From RGIG2945 sp045540355 (GTDB lineage Bacteria > Bacillota > Clostridia > Oscillospirales > Acutalibacteraceae), in contig JAZQHB010000087.1 in assembly GCA_045540355.1 (NCBI GenBank), forward strand, positions 1 to 53,828: a stretch of 53,828 bases of DNA, given 5' to 3'. Shown here one piece after another: positions 32,318 through 39,522 of this stretch. Under the pieces are notes generated by a model. The model was not told the origin of the DNA, made no database searches, and saw only the letters and a list, made by a program, of their open reading frames with translations. Numbering within the stretch: position 1 is the first letter of the stretch; each line of letters starts with the position of its first letter. The position numbers were made by a program, and so were the translations under genes.

Positions 32318-33889
32318 ATGAAAAAGCAACTTGATGCTAACGGGCATCGCAAATTCGGAATACGCGACAAGCTTGCTTATGCTGCGGGAGATTTAGGTTG
32401 TAATATGAGTTTCTCGCTCAAAAGTACAGTACAGACCTTCTGGCTTGTTTTCATGGCGATGGAAACGGGACTTTTATCATTTCTGTTGCTTCTTGTTCAG
32501 ATTTGGGATGCGGTAAATGATCCCCTTATCGGTGCTATGATTGACAGAGATCACAGAAAATACAAGCTTGGAAAATTCAAGACTTATATACTGATTGGTG
32601 CTTGCGGTTTGTTGGTTGGCGGTGCTGCTGTTTTCCTTCCGTTCCCGAAAGCTCCGGTAGTTATCAAAGCGATTCTTTTTATCCTCGGTTATATTATTTG
32701 GGATGCTTTTTACACTGTTGCAAATGTTCCTTACGGTTCGATGCTTTCTCTTGTAACTGACGATGTCGGCGAACGAGCACAGCTTTCAACTTGGAGATCT
32801 ATCGGTTCAATGATCGGTAATATGCTCCCGAGTATGATTCTTCCGATGCTTATCTGGCAAAAGGTTACCTATGACGGAACCGATAGCTTTCTTGATAAAA
32901 TAGTAATTCCCGAAGGCTTTGATAAAAGTCAATTTCTTGTTAATCCTGAAACCAAGCTTCCTTACAAAGTAGGTGAGGCGGTTCTGAGCCCTGAAACCGG
33001 TAAACAGGTTGAAATATTGCTTGGTAACAGAGTTTTCTGGGCGGCTCTTATAATGGGCGTTCTTGGCTTCCTTGCATTCTTGTTTATGATTAAAATAATA
33101 ACTGTTCGTGTGGACGAAAATTCAGTAAAAGCGAGCGAAGGCGGAGAAAAAGTAAGTATTTTCAAGTCGTTCGGTAAATTTATGAAAAACCGCCCTGCAG
33201 TCGGTGCGACACTTGCTGCCATGGGTATGTTCCTTGGTGTTAATGCGGCAACAACGGCAAATACTATAATGTTTGCTACATATTTTAATATGGCACAGTT
33301 GTCAGGCGTTGTTCAGATGATAGGTTTCTTGCCGATGTTTTTATTCATGCCTTTTATTACAAAGATTGTCAAAAAATTCGGCAAAAAAGAAGCTTCCGTT
33401 TTTGGTACAATCGTATCACTTGTAGGCGGACTTCTTATGTTGGTATTCCCGTTGATTAAAGATACTAAAGTTGCTTTAGTGGTATATCTTGCGGCTCTTG
33501 TTATCTTTGGTGTAGGCATGGGTGTTTACACTTGTGTTTCCTGGGCAATGATGGGTGATGCCATTGACTATAACGAATGGAAGTTCGGCACAAGAGAAGA
33601 AGGTATGGTTTACTCACTCCACTCTTTCTTCCGTAAGCTTGCACAGGGAGTCGGTCCCTCAATAGTACTTTTGATTATGGGTTGGTTAGGCTATGAATCA
33701 AGTCTCGGTACTATCGGACAGAGTGCTGCTACATCACACAATATGTGCTGGTTAGTTGCAGGTCTTTATCTGTTTAGTGCAGTGCTTCAGTTTATCGGTC
33801 TTGCAGTTATCTATAACCTTGACAAAAAGACTCTTGATAAGATGAATGCTGATCTTGCAGCAAAGAGAGAAACTGCTTCTGCAGAATAA
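32318..33889 (+). CDS. GPH-family MFS sugar transporter
   Basis: The 523-residue protein has 12 predicted membrane helices and the glycoside-pentoside-hexuronide signature: KLAYAAGDLGCNMSF at the start, then VQIWDAVNDPLIGAMIDR, VTDDVGERAQLSTWR and MMGDAIDYNEWKFGTREEG. These carriers move oligosaccharides or glycosides with a cation. It is longer than the usual 450-470 residues owing to an insert at about residues 175-240. A GH2 glycosidase gene follows, so the pair likely takes up and cleaves a galactoside or glucuronide. Confidence 0.87.
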   Translation: MKKQLDANGHRKFGIRDKLAYAAGDLGCNMSFSLKSTVQTFWLVFMAMETGLLSFLLLLVQIWDAVNDPLIGAMIDRDHRKYKLGKFKTYILIGACGLLVGGAAVFLPFPKAPVVIKAILFILGYIIWDAFYTVANVPYGSMLSLVTDDVGERAQLSTWRSIGSMIGNMLPSMILPMLIWQKVTYDGTDSFLDKIVIPEGFDKSQFLVNPETKLPYKVGEAVLSPETGKQVEILLGNRVFWAALIMGVLGFLAFLFMIKIITVRVDENSVKASEGGEKVSIFKSFGKFMKNRPAVGATLAAMGMFLGVNAATTANTIMFATYFNMAQLSGVVQMIGFLPMFLFMPFITKIVKKFGKKEASVFGTIVSLVGGLLMLVFPLIKDTKVALVVYLAALVIFGVGMGVYTCVSWAMMGDAIDYNEWKFGTREEGMVYSLHSFFRKLAQGVGPSIVLLIMGWLGYESSLGTIGQSAATSHNMCWLVAGLYLFSAVLQFIGLAVIYNLDKKTLDKMNADLAAKRETASAE

Positions 33890-33902
33890 TTTGTTTTTAA
33901 AT

Positions 33903-33940
33903 AAGGCGTTTGACCTTGATGTTAAACGCCTTTAGAAATT
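33903..33940 (+). terminator. Weak terminator or processing hairpin between carrier and glycosidase
   Basis: AAGGCGTTT (33903-33911) and AAACGCCTT (33924-33932) form a 9-bp stem with only a short T-rich tail. It may reduce rather than abolish read-through into the GH2 gene. Confidence 0.5.
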
Positions 33941-33968
33941 TCAATATGTACTGAAACAGGAGAAAAAC

Positions 33969-36239
33969 ATGAGAAACATTTTAAACATTAACGAAAATTG
34001 GTTGTTTGTAAAAGACACAACAGATGTTAGCGTCCGTGAGGGTGAGCAGATATCAATTCCTCATTCCTGGAACGCGATTGACGGTCAGGACGGCGGAAAC
34101 GATTATTTCAGAGGCTCTTGTCTTTATGTGAAAAATATAAAGAAAGCAGAACTCCCCGAAGCAGACCTCTATTATATTGAATTCAGAGGTACAAATTCAT
34201 CTGCTGACCTTTATGTGAACGGCAACAAGCTTGCACATCACGACGGCGGTTATTCAACCTGGAGAGTTGATATAACAGAAGCTCTCACAGATGAAACCGA
34301 TATAGCTGTAATCGTTGACAATTCGCCCAACGAAACAGTTTATCCGCAGATGGCTGACTTTACATTCTACGGCGGTATCTACCGTGATGTAAATCTTATT
34401 TGTGTAAATAATTCTCACTTCGATCTTGATTATTACGGAGCACCCGGAATTGCAATCACACCTGAGGTTGTCGGCAAGGATGCAAAAGTTGAGGTTGAAG
34501 TATATGTAAAGAATCTTGCAGACGGACAGAAGCTTGTTTATACTCTGTATGACAAAGACGAAAACGAGCTTGATAAGATTGAAACAACAGACACAAAGGC
34601 AGTATTTGAAATCAAAGATGTTCATCTCTGGAACGGTAAAAAAGACCCGTATCTTTACTGCTGTGAAGTTGAAATCGTTGCAGGAGAAGAAATCGTTGAC
34701 AATGTTTGCTCCCGTTTCGGTTGCCGTACATTTAAGATTGACCCTGATAACGGATTTATTCTCAACGGTGAAGAATATCCTTTGAGAGGTGTTTCCCGTC
34801 ATCAGGATAAGTGGGGCAAAGGTAATGCACTCTCCAAGGCAGACCACGAAGAAGATATCGAACTTATCTGCGAAGTCGGTGCAACAACAATCCGTCTTGC
34901 ACACTATCAGCATGACCAGTATTTCTATGACCTCTGTGACGAAAAGGGTCTTGTAATCTGGGCAGAAATTCCCTATATTTCAAAGCACATGCCCACAGGT
35001 CGTGAGAATACAATCTCTCAGATGAAAGAGCTTATCTCTCAGAACTATAACCACCCCTCAATCGTTGTCTGGGGACTTTCAAATGAAATTTCTATCGGTG
35101 GTTCTGATGATGACCTTCTTGAAAATCACAGAATACTCAATGACCTTGTCCACGAAATGGATAAGACAAGATTGACAACTATTGCGGCTGTTTCAATGTG
35201 CAAAATGGATGACCCGTATTTGCAGATACCCGATGTAGTATCATATAACCACTACTTCGGCTGGTACGGCGGAGATACTGATATGAACGGTCCGTGGTTT
35301 GATAAGTTCCACGAAACACATCCCACAATCCCGATCGGTTGCTCCGAGTACGGTTGCGAAGCCTTGAATTGGCATACAAGCGACCCGAAACAGGGCGACT
35401 ACACAGAAGAATATCAGGCATATTATCACGAAGAACTCATCAAGCAGTTGTTTACCCGTAAATACATGTGGGCAACTCATGTATGGAATATGTTCGATTT
35501 CGGTGCAGATGCCCGTGCGGAAGGCGGCGAAAACGGACAGAACCATAAGGGACTTATAACCTTTGACAGAAAGTATAAGAAAGATGCTTTCTATGCATAT
35601 AAAGCATGGTTATCAGATGAGAAGTTTGTTCATGTCTGCGGTAAACGATATGTCGACAGAGTTGAAGATGTTACAAAGGTAACTGTTTACTCAAATCTTC
35701 CCGAGGTCGAATTGTTTGTAAACGGTGAGAGCATCGGAAAGCAGACATCGGAAAATCACTTCTTCTACTTTGATGTAAAGAATGTCGGCGAAACAAAGAT
35801 TGTTGCAAAAGCCGGTGAATTCTCTGACGAAAGCACCATATGCAAGGTTGAAGAAAGAAATATGGACTATGTTCTTGTAGAAAAAGGTGCAGTTCTTAAC
35901 TGGTTTGATATCGAAGCTCCCGAAGGTCGTTTCTCACTTAACGATAAGATTTCCGATATTATGGAAACAGCAAAGGGCAAGCTTTGGTTTATGGGCATGG
36001 GCCTTAAACTCAAAAAGAAGATGGATGAAGGCAAAAAGAACAACGACGGCGAGAAAAAGTCAGGCGGATTTGATGTCGACCTCAAGGGTGCGGACAGCGG
36101 TCTTATGCAGATGATGGGCGGATTCACCGTGCTCAGACTTTCAAGCATGATGGGAATGATGAATATTGAGTTTACGAAGGAAGAACTTCTTGAAATGAAC
36201 AAAGAACTCAATAAGATAAAGAAACCCAAAAATAAATAA
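33969..36239 (+). CDS. Glycoside hydrolase family 2 enzyme (beta-galactosidase/glucuronidase)
   Basis: This 756-residue protein has the GH2 order: N-terminal sugar-binding jelly roll (WNAIDGQDGGNDYFRG), immunoglobulin-like domain, and TIM barrel. The acid/base lies in WGLSNEISIGG and the nucleophile in IGCSEYGCEALNW. A further Ig-like domain at about residues 560-635 precedes an unusual Met- and Lys-rich helical tail (about 640-756, with MGMGLKLKKKM and MQMMGG). No signal peptide, so it acts inside the cell on glycosides brought in by the upstream GPH carrier. Galactosidase versus glucuronidase cannot be decided by eye. Confidence 0.87.
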   Translation: MRNILNINENWLFVKDTTDVSVREGEQISIPHSWNAIDGQDGGNDYFRGSCLYVKNIKKAELPEADLYYIEFRGTNSSADLYVNGNKLAHHDGGYSTWRVDITEALTDETDIAVIVDNSPNETVYPQMADFTFYGGIYRDVNLICVNNSHFDLDYYGAPGIAITPEVVGKDAKVEVEVYVKNLADGQKLVYTLYDKDENELDKIETTDTKAVFEIKDVHLWNGKKDPYLYCCEVEIVAGEEIVDNVCSRFGCRTFKIDPDNGFILNGEEYPLRGVSRHQDKWGKGNALSKADHEEDIELICEVGATTIRLAHYQHDQYFYDLCDEKGLVIWAEIPYISKHMPTGRENTISQMKELISQNYNHPSIVVWGLSNEISIGGSDDDLLENHRILNDLVHEMDKTRLTTIAAVSMCKMDDPYLQIPDVVSYNHYFGWYGGDTDMNGPWFDKFHETHPTIPIGCSEYGCEALNWHTSDPKQGDYTEEYQAYYHEELIKQLFTRKYMWATHVWNMFDFGADARAEGGENGQNHKGLITFDRKYKKDAFYAYKAWLSDEKFVHVCGKRYVDRVEDVTKVTVYSNLPEVELFVNGESIGKQTSENHFFYFDVKNVGETKIVAKAGEFSDESTICKVEERNMDYVLVEKGAVLNWFDIEAPEGRFSLNDKISDIMETAKGKLWFMGMGLKLKKKMDEGKKNNDGEKKSGGFDVDLKGADSGLMQMMGGFTVLRLSSMMGMMNIEFTKEELLEMNKELNKIKKPKNK

Positions 36240-36251
36240 ACCAAGTGAAAA

Positions 36252-36290
36252 GCACCCGATTTCAACAAAATTTGGAATCGGGTGCAGTTT
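36252..36290 (+). terminator. Rho-independent terminator of the GH2 gene
   Basis: GCACCCGATT and AATCGGGTGC form a 10-bp perfect stem, followed by AGTTTTAT. Confidence 0.75.
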
Positions 36291-36357
36291 TATAAAGCAG
36301 AAAAACCGCCTACGACAAAAAAATCTAAAAAAATTTAAAAAATTTTTGATTTTCCTA

Positions 36358-36386
36358 TTGACTTAATCGAAAATATGTGGTATATT
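36358..36386 (+). promoter_or_regulatory. Promoter of the tRNA operon
   Basis: TTGACT (36358-36363), a 17-base spacer and TATATT (36381-36386), 26 bases before tRNA-Thr. Confidence 0.8.
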
Positions 36387-36411
36387 AATCAAGCGTTCTG
36401 AAAAGCAGCGT

Positions 36412-36487
36412 GCTGGTGTAGCTCAGTTGGTAGAGCAGCTGATTTGTAATCAGCAGGTCGGGGGTTCGAGTCCGTCCACCAGCTCCA
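36412..36487 (+). tRNA. tRNA-Thr (TGT)
   Basis: A complete cloverleaf: acceptor GCTGGTG/CACCAGC with T as discriminator, D arm from AGCTCAGTTGGTAGAGC, anticodon arm GCTGA-TTTGTAA-TCAGC with anticodon TGT reading ACA, T arm GGGGGTTCGAGTCC, and an encoded CCA. Confidence 0.95.
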
Positions 36488-36500
36488 TTTTTTTGAATAA

Positions 36501-36585
<85 letters not shown>

Positions 36586-36594
36586 GAAACGAAT

Positions 36595-36637
36595 AATCCG
36601 AACATTTTACCGATTGGTGAAGCGTTCGGATTTTTTG
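36595..36637 (+). terminator. Terminator of the tRNA operon
   Basis: AATCCGAAC (36595-36603) and GTTCGGATT (36624-36632) pair around a 20-base loop, followed by T6. Confidence 0.8.
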
Positions 36638-36674
36638 TTTATTTCTGATACACTCTCCCGACACTAAACAAACA

Positions 36675-36703
36675 ATATTTTTGGTAGCGGCTACCAAAAA
36701 TAT
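36675..36703. repeat. Near-perfect 29-bp palindrome
   Basis: ATATTTTTGGTAGC and GCTACCAAAAATAT are exact reverse complements around a single G. It lies between the tRNAs and the first accessory gene and could be an operator, or an integration or resolution site. No T-run beyond the arms supports a pure terminator role. Confidence 0.7.
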
Positions 36704-36767
36704 CGATATTGTGTAAGCGTTGTTAGCATCTTTTTGATACTGTCGGCGCTATATATTCAGTGATATA

Positions 36768-36796
36768 TTGAAACCTGATGCTTTTTATGTTATAAT
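36768..36796 (+). promoter_or_regulatory. Promoter of the RES/DUF2971 operon
   Basis: TTGAAA (36768-36773), a 17-base spacer and TGT-TATAAT (36791-36796, also an extended -10). The leader to the RES start is about 107 bases and includes a terminator-like hairpin. Confidence 0.8.
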
Positions 36797-36827
36797 GTGA
36801 CAACGGTAGTAAACAGTCTGCCATGTC

Positions 36828-36864
36828 AACCGTGTGGAAGTATTTCCATACGGTTTTTGTTTTC
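36828..36864 (+). promoter_or_regulatory. Terminator-like hairpin in the RES leader (attenuator)
   Basis: AACCGTGTGGAA (36828-36839) and TTCCATACGGTT (36844-36855) pair with one G-U around a four-base loop and run into TTTTTGTTTTC. It lies between the promoter at 36796 and the RES gene at 36910, so most transcripts should stop here unless read-through is allowed. Confidence 0.7.
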
Positions 36865-36909
36865 TTTAAGAGTAACTTGTAAACAGATAAACAACAAAGG
36901 AGGATTTCA

Positions 36910-37824
36910 ATGAATTTTCCAGCATATACAGATGACGCATATTGGACAGATGTCATTGAGCAATATATTCAAAACAACAATAAGCATCCCGGATGGTATA
37001 ACATAGAATACTATATGTGGGAATACTTTAAGGATTGCCTGAAAAGAAACAATCGTTTCTTTTTTGAACATCCGCTCTTGCCTGTTTTGGAGTCTGAATT
37101 TAAACGCAATTCATGCAAATTGCCGTTGGGAACGGAAATTTATCGTGCAAGGATAGATTGTGACCATAAGTTGTGGAATGATTGGAACAATTACTGCAGT
37201 ATTGAGTATACACCAAAAAAATTAAAAGAACTTGAAGAAAGAAATATCGACAGTGATACGCTGGCTGAGCTTTGGAAGAAACACGAAGATTTTATTAACT
37301 CCCAAGAGACTAAAGAAATAAAACAACGTATCGAATCCGGATTTCAAGGGTTTGATGCCAATGGAAGTTCTGCTCCTCCAAAAGGAACTTCAAGTGCAGG
37401 CAGATGTAATTCAGAAGGTGTTTCTTATTTGTACGCTTCTTTGGAAGAACATACAGCTATCGCTGAAATAAGACCATTTATTCGGGACTCCATTAGTGTT
37501 GCTGTGTTACAACCCGCTCGTGATTTACACTTGGTAAATTTTGATTTTGAACCAACAGCAGTAGTTAACGGTAGGGATTTTTTATTCAATGATATTCAAC
37601 GGGATTTTTCCAAAATTAACAAAACCCAGAATGGTGATTACTTGATAACTCAGTTTATAACATCTTTAATTGAGCATCTTGGATATGATGGGCTTTGTTT
37701 TAGAAGCTCTCTCGTTAAAGATGGTACTAACTATGTTATTTTCAAACCTTCTGATTGCTCTGCGGTATCCTCCAAATTGGTGTACTTGTCTGAAGTAAAC
37801 TATGTATATGGGCAATGCAAATAA
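36910..37824 (+). CDS. RES-domain protein (candidate NAD-targeting toxin)
   Basis: The 304-residue protein has a poorly conserved N-terminal half and a C-terminal RES domain. The key residues appear in order: Arg165 in SAGRCNSEGVSYLY, Glu186 in TAIAEIRP, then serines in TQFITSLIEHLGYDGLCFRSS. RES toxins resemble ADP-ribosyltransferases and typically degrade NAD, paired with an Xre-type antitoxin. Here no Xre partner exists; instead a DUF2971 gene follows after 33 bases. GGAGG precedes the ATG. The long N-terminal half makes it bigger than the classical RES toxin (about 150-230 residues). A leader hairpin may restrain expression. Confidence 0.8.
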   Translation: MNFPAYTDDAYWTDVIEQYIQNNNKHPGWYNIEYYMWEYFKDCLKRNNRFFFEHPLLPVLESEFKRNSCKLPLGTEIYRARIDCDHKLWNDWNNYCSIEYTPKKLKELEERNIDSDTLAELWKKHEDFINSQETKEIKQRIESGFQGFDANGSSAPPKGTSSAGRCNSEGVSYLYASLEEHTAIAEIRPFIRDSISVAVLQPARDLHLVNFDFEPTAVVNGRDFLFNDIQRDFSKINKTQNGDYLITQFITSLIEHLGYDGLCFRSSLVKDGTNYVIFKPSDCSAVSSKLVYLSEVNYVYGQCK

Positions 37825-37857
37825 AATTACGCTAATAAAAGAAAAGGATTATACACA

Positions 37858-38862
37858 ATGAATACTACTAACATAGCTAATTATGATGAAGGCGAAAGGG
37901 ACTGGAAGACAGAATTTCTAGAATTATATATGTCTGGCGATGTAAAAAAGTTACGCCAGGCACTTGATTTGAAGCGACAACACATACCAAAAAAACTGTA
38001 TCGTTACCGGACATTAAGCGATGATAATATATCCAAGTATCGTTTTGGCGAAATAGTTCGAGGAGAATTGTATATGTCTCATCCAGGTGAGCTAAACGAC
38101 CCTTTTGAGGCCTCTTCTAATCTAGCGGCATCTAAACCTTCGGCGTATATGACGGATAAAGAGGATTTCACAAAACTATTCAAGGATAAGATGAGTAGCG
38201 AAGATTATGCAAGCGTCTTTGATAGCGATTCTTGGTATGAAAATATGCTTACTTATGTAGCAGAAAAAAGCGCTCCCCAATATAAGGTTGAATTCACAAA
38301 AGCAGTATTATCACGAGTTGTTATGGGAGAATTTGAAAGGTTAAATTCTGACGTAAGCGATATGGCGAGAAAAATGATACGATTGGCTTGTTTTACAACA
38401 ACACCTGATAATCTACCAATGTGGCATCACTATACAAACGGACATACAGGCATATGCTTGGAATATAACACTAAAGATATTACAGCTGTCTATCAGCAAA
38501 ATAAATTATTCCCGGTATACTATGTTGATAAACTTCCGGATATGACTAATAGACTATTGCAAAAAAGACAGCCGGAATTTGGTTTTTTTGAATATCTTGC
38601 TATACATAAACTCAATGATTGGAGATACGAAAACGAATGGAGATTGATTTATGATGCGGGTTCTTGGTATTTTGGCCCCGAAGATATACCGCCTGATTTT
38701 TGGGCACATGGAAAAGGTATTCCGTTCATTCGACCATCTAGAGTAATAATGGGAATGAAAATACCAGAAGAACACGAAAAAAAGATTCGTGAATATGCTA
38801 AACTTGCTGGTATTCCTGTAATTAAAGCAATCCAAACAGAATATGGGTTGAAAATTGATTAA
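37858..38862 (+). CDS. DUF2971-domain protein
   Basis: This 334-residue protein shows the DUF2971 pattern: LYRYRTLSDDNI, then GELYMSHPGELNDPFE, CFTTTPDNLPMWHHYTNGHTGICLEYN, and a C-terminal WRYENEWRLIYD. The biochemical role of DUF2971 is unknown. It lies 33 bases after the RES gene with its own AAAAGGA site and is surely cotranscribed. It may be an antitoxin, a sensor or a second enzyme of a defence pair. The N-terminal 45 residues are acidic and lack family resemblance. Confidence 0.8.
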   Translation: MNTTNIANYDEGERDWKTEFLELYMSGDVKKLRQALDLKRQHIPKKLYRYRTLSDDNISKYRFGEIVRGELYMSHPGELNDPFEASSNLAASKPSAYMTDKEDFTKLFKDKMSSEDYASVFDSDSWYENMLTYVAEKSAPQYKVEFTKAVLSRVVMGEFERLNSDVSDMARKMIRLACFTTTPDNLPMWHHYTNGHTGICLEYNTKDITAVYQQNKLFPVYYVDKLPDMTNRLLQKRQPEFGFFEYLAIHKLNDWRYENEWRLIYDAGSWYFGPEDIPPDFWAHGKGIPFIRPSRVIMGMKIPEEHEKKIREYAKLAGIPVIKAIQTEYGLKID

Positions 38863-38890
38863 GATTTACAATGGTATTCACACACTCGAC

Positions 38891-38945
38891 TAACCTCCTG
38901 TTATAAGGTAGAATAAAGCTACCAAATAACAGGAGGTTATTTTTT
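38891..38945 (+). promoter_or_regulatory. Terminator-like hairpin that contains the ribosome binding site
   Basis: TAACCTCCTGTTAT (38891-38904) and ATAACAGGAGGTTA (38926-38939) are perfect complements, with an inner GGTAG/CTACC stem, and T6 follows. AGGAGG in the right arm (38931-38936) is the Shine-Dalgarno of the gene starting at 38946. The hairpin could therefore stop transcription or hide the site. Confidence 0.8.
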
Positions 38946-39101
38946 ATGAGCAGAAAAACAAAAATCAAGTTTACAGATTTTGAGTGCAATTTACTTATCA
39001 ACGGAATGAATGAGTTTCGCAATATGCTCTTGGCGGAGGATTTGCCCACCGAGGATGTTGATGAACTGTTACTGAAAATTATTGAGAAGAGTGAAAAATA
39101 A
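38946..39101 (+). CDS. Small TnpV-associated protein
   Basis: This 51-residue protein (MSRKTKIKFTDFECNLLING start) is helical and acidic toward its end. I recall similar short proteins before TnpV in Clostridia; no function is known. Its SD (AGGAGG) is the right arm of the hairpin described at 38891-38945. It ends 13 bases before the second tnpV gene, with which it forms an operon. Confidence 0.65.
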   Translation: MSRKTKIKFTDFECNLLINGMNEFRNMLLAEDLPTEDVDELLLKIIEKSEK

Positions 39102-39114
39102 GGAGGTTGTTACT

Positions 39115-39480
39115 ATGTCAAACAGAAATTCAATCAGTTACCGCCAAGTAGGAGATTATAATATTCCAAACCTCACACTTCCACCTGAAGAAGCAAATGT
39201 TACTCTTGGTAAATGGGGCATGTTACATAAGGATTATCTTGAAAAACATAACCGTGTATTTTTCAATTTATTACTTGCTCAAGGCTACCTGTATCAACAC
39301 TGTGCAGAGGTTGAAAATCAGGCCCGGCAGATGTTCGAGATGCTTGTGGAGCAGCTGAAAACGGCTGAAGGAGTTACCGAGCAGCTTAAAGAAAATAATC
39401 AGATGGATTGGATACATCGTGTACAGAATATTGAATCACGGGTAAGAGAAGTTGTTTTTAATGAATTGATTGTTAAATAA
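39115..39480 (+). CDS. tnpV: TnpV transposon-encoded protein, second copy
   Basis: The 121-residue protein has the TnpV pattern: YRQVGDYNIPNLTLPPEE, then LGKWGMLHKDYLEKHNRV and AEGVTEQLKENNQMDWIHRVQNIESR. ATG 39115 follows AAGGAGG by eight bases, so the upstream in-frame start at 39082 is rejected. It is clearly diverged from the copy at 14415-14792 and stands with a different small partner, so the two came from different elements. No transposase is near it. Confidence 0.87.
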   Translation: MSNRNSISYRQVGDYNIPNLTLPPEEANVTLGKWGMLHKDYLEKHNRVFFNLLLAQGYLYQHCAEVENQARQMFEMLVEQLKTAEGVTEQLKENNQMDWIHRVQNIESRVREVVFNELIVK

Positions 39481-39485
39481 ACAGC

Positions 39486-39518
39486 AACGGCAACTGTTGA
39501 AATTCAACGGTTGCCGTT
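39486..39518. terminator. Bidirectional terminator-like hairpin
   Basis: AACGGCAAC (39486-39494) and GTTGCCGTT (39510-39518) pair, extended inward by TTGAA/TTCAA, between convergent tnpV and kinase genes. The flanking T/A runs are modest. Confidence 0.65.
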
Positions 39519-39522
39519 ACCT

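Noticed and set aside
34254..34913. 219-codon minus-strand frame inside the GH2 gene
   Set aside because: It is a shadow of the GH2 coding frame, Cys/Phe-rich and without a ribosome binding site or domain.
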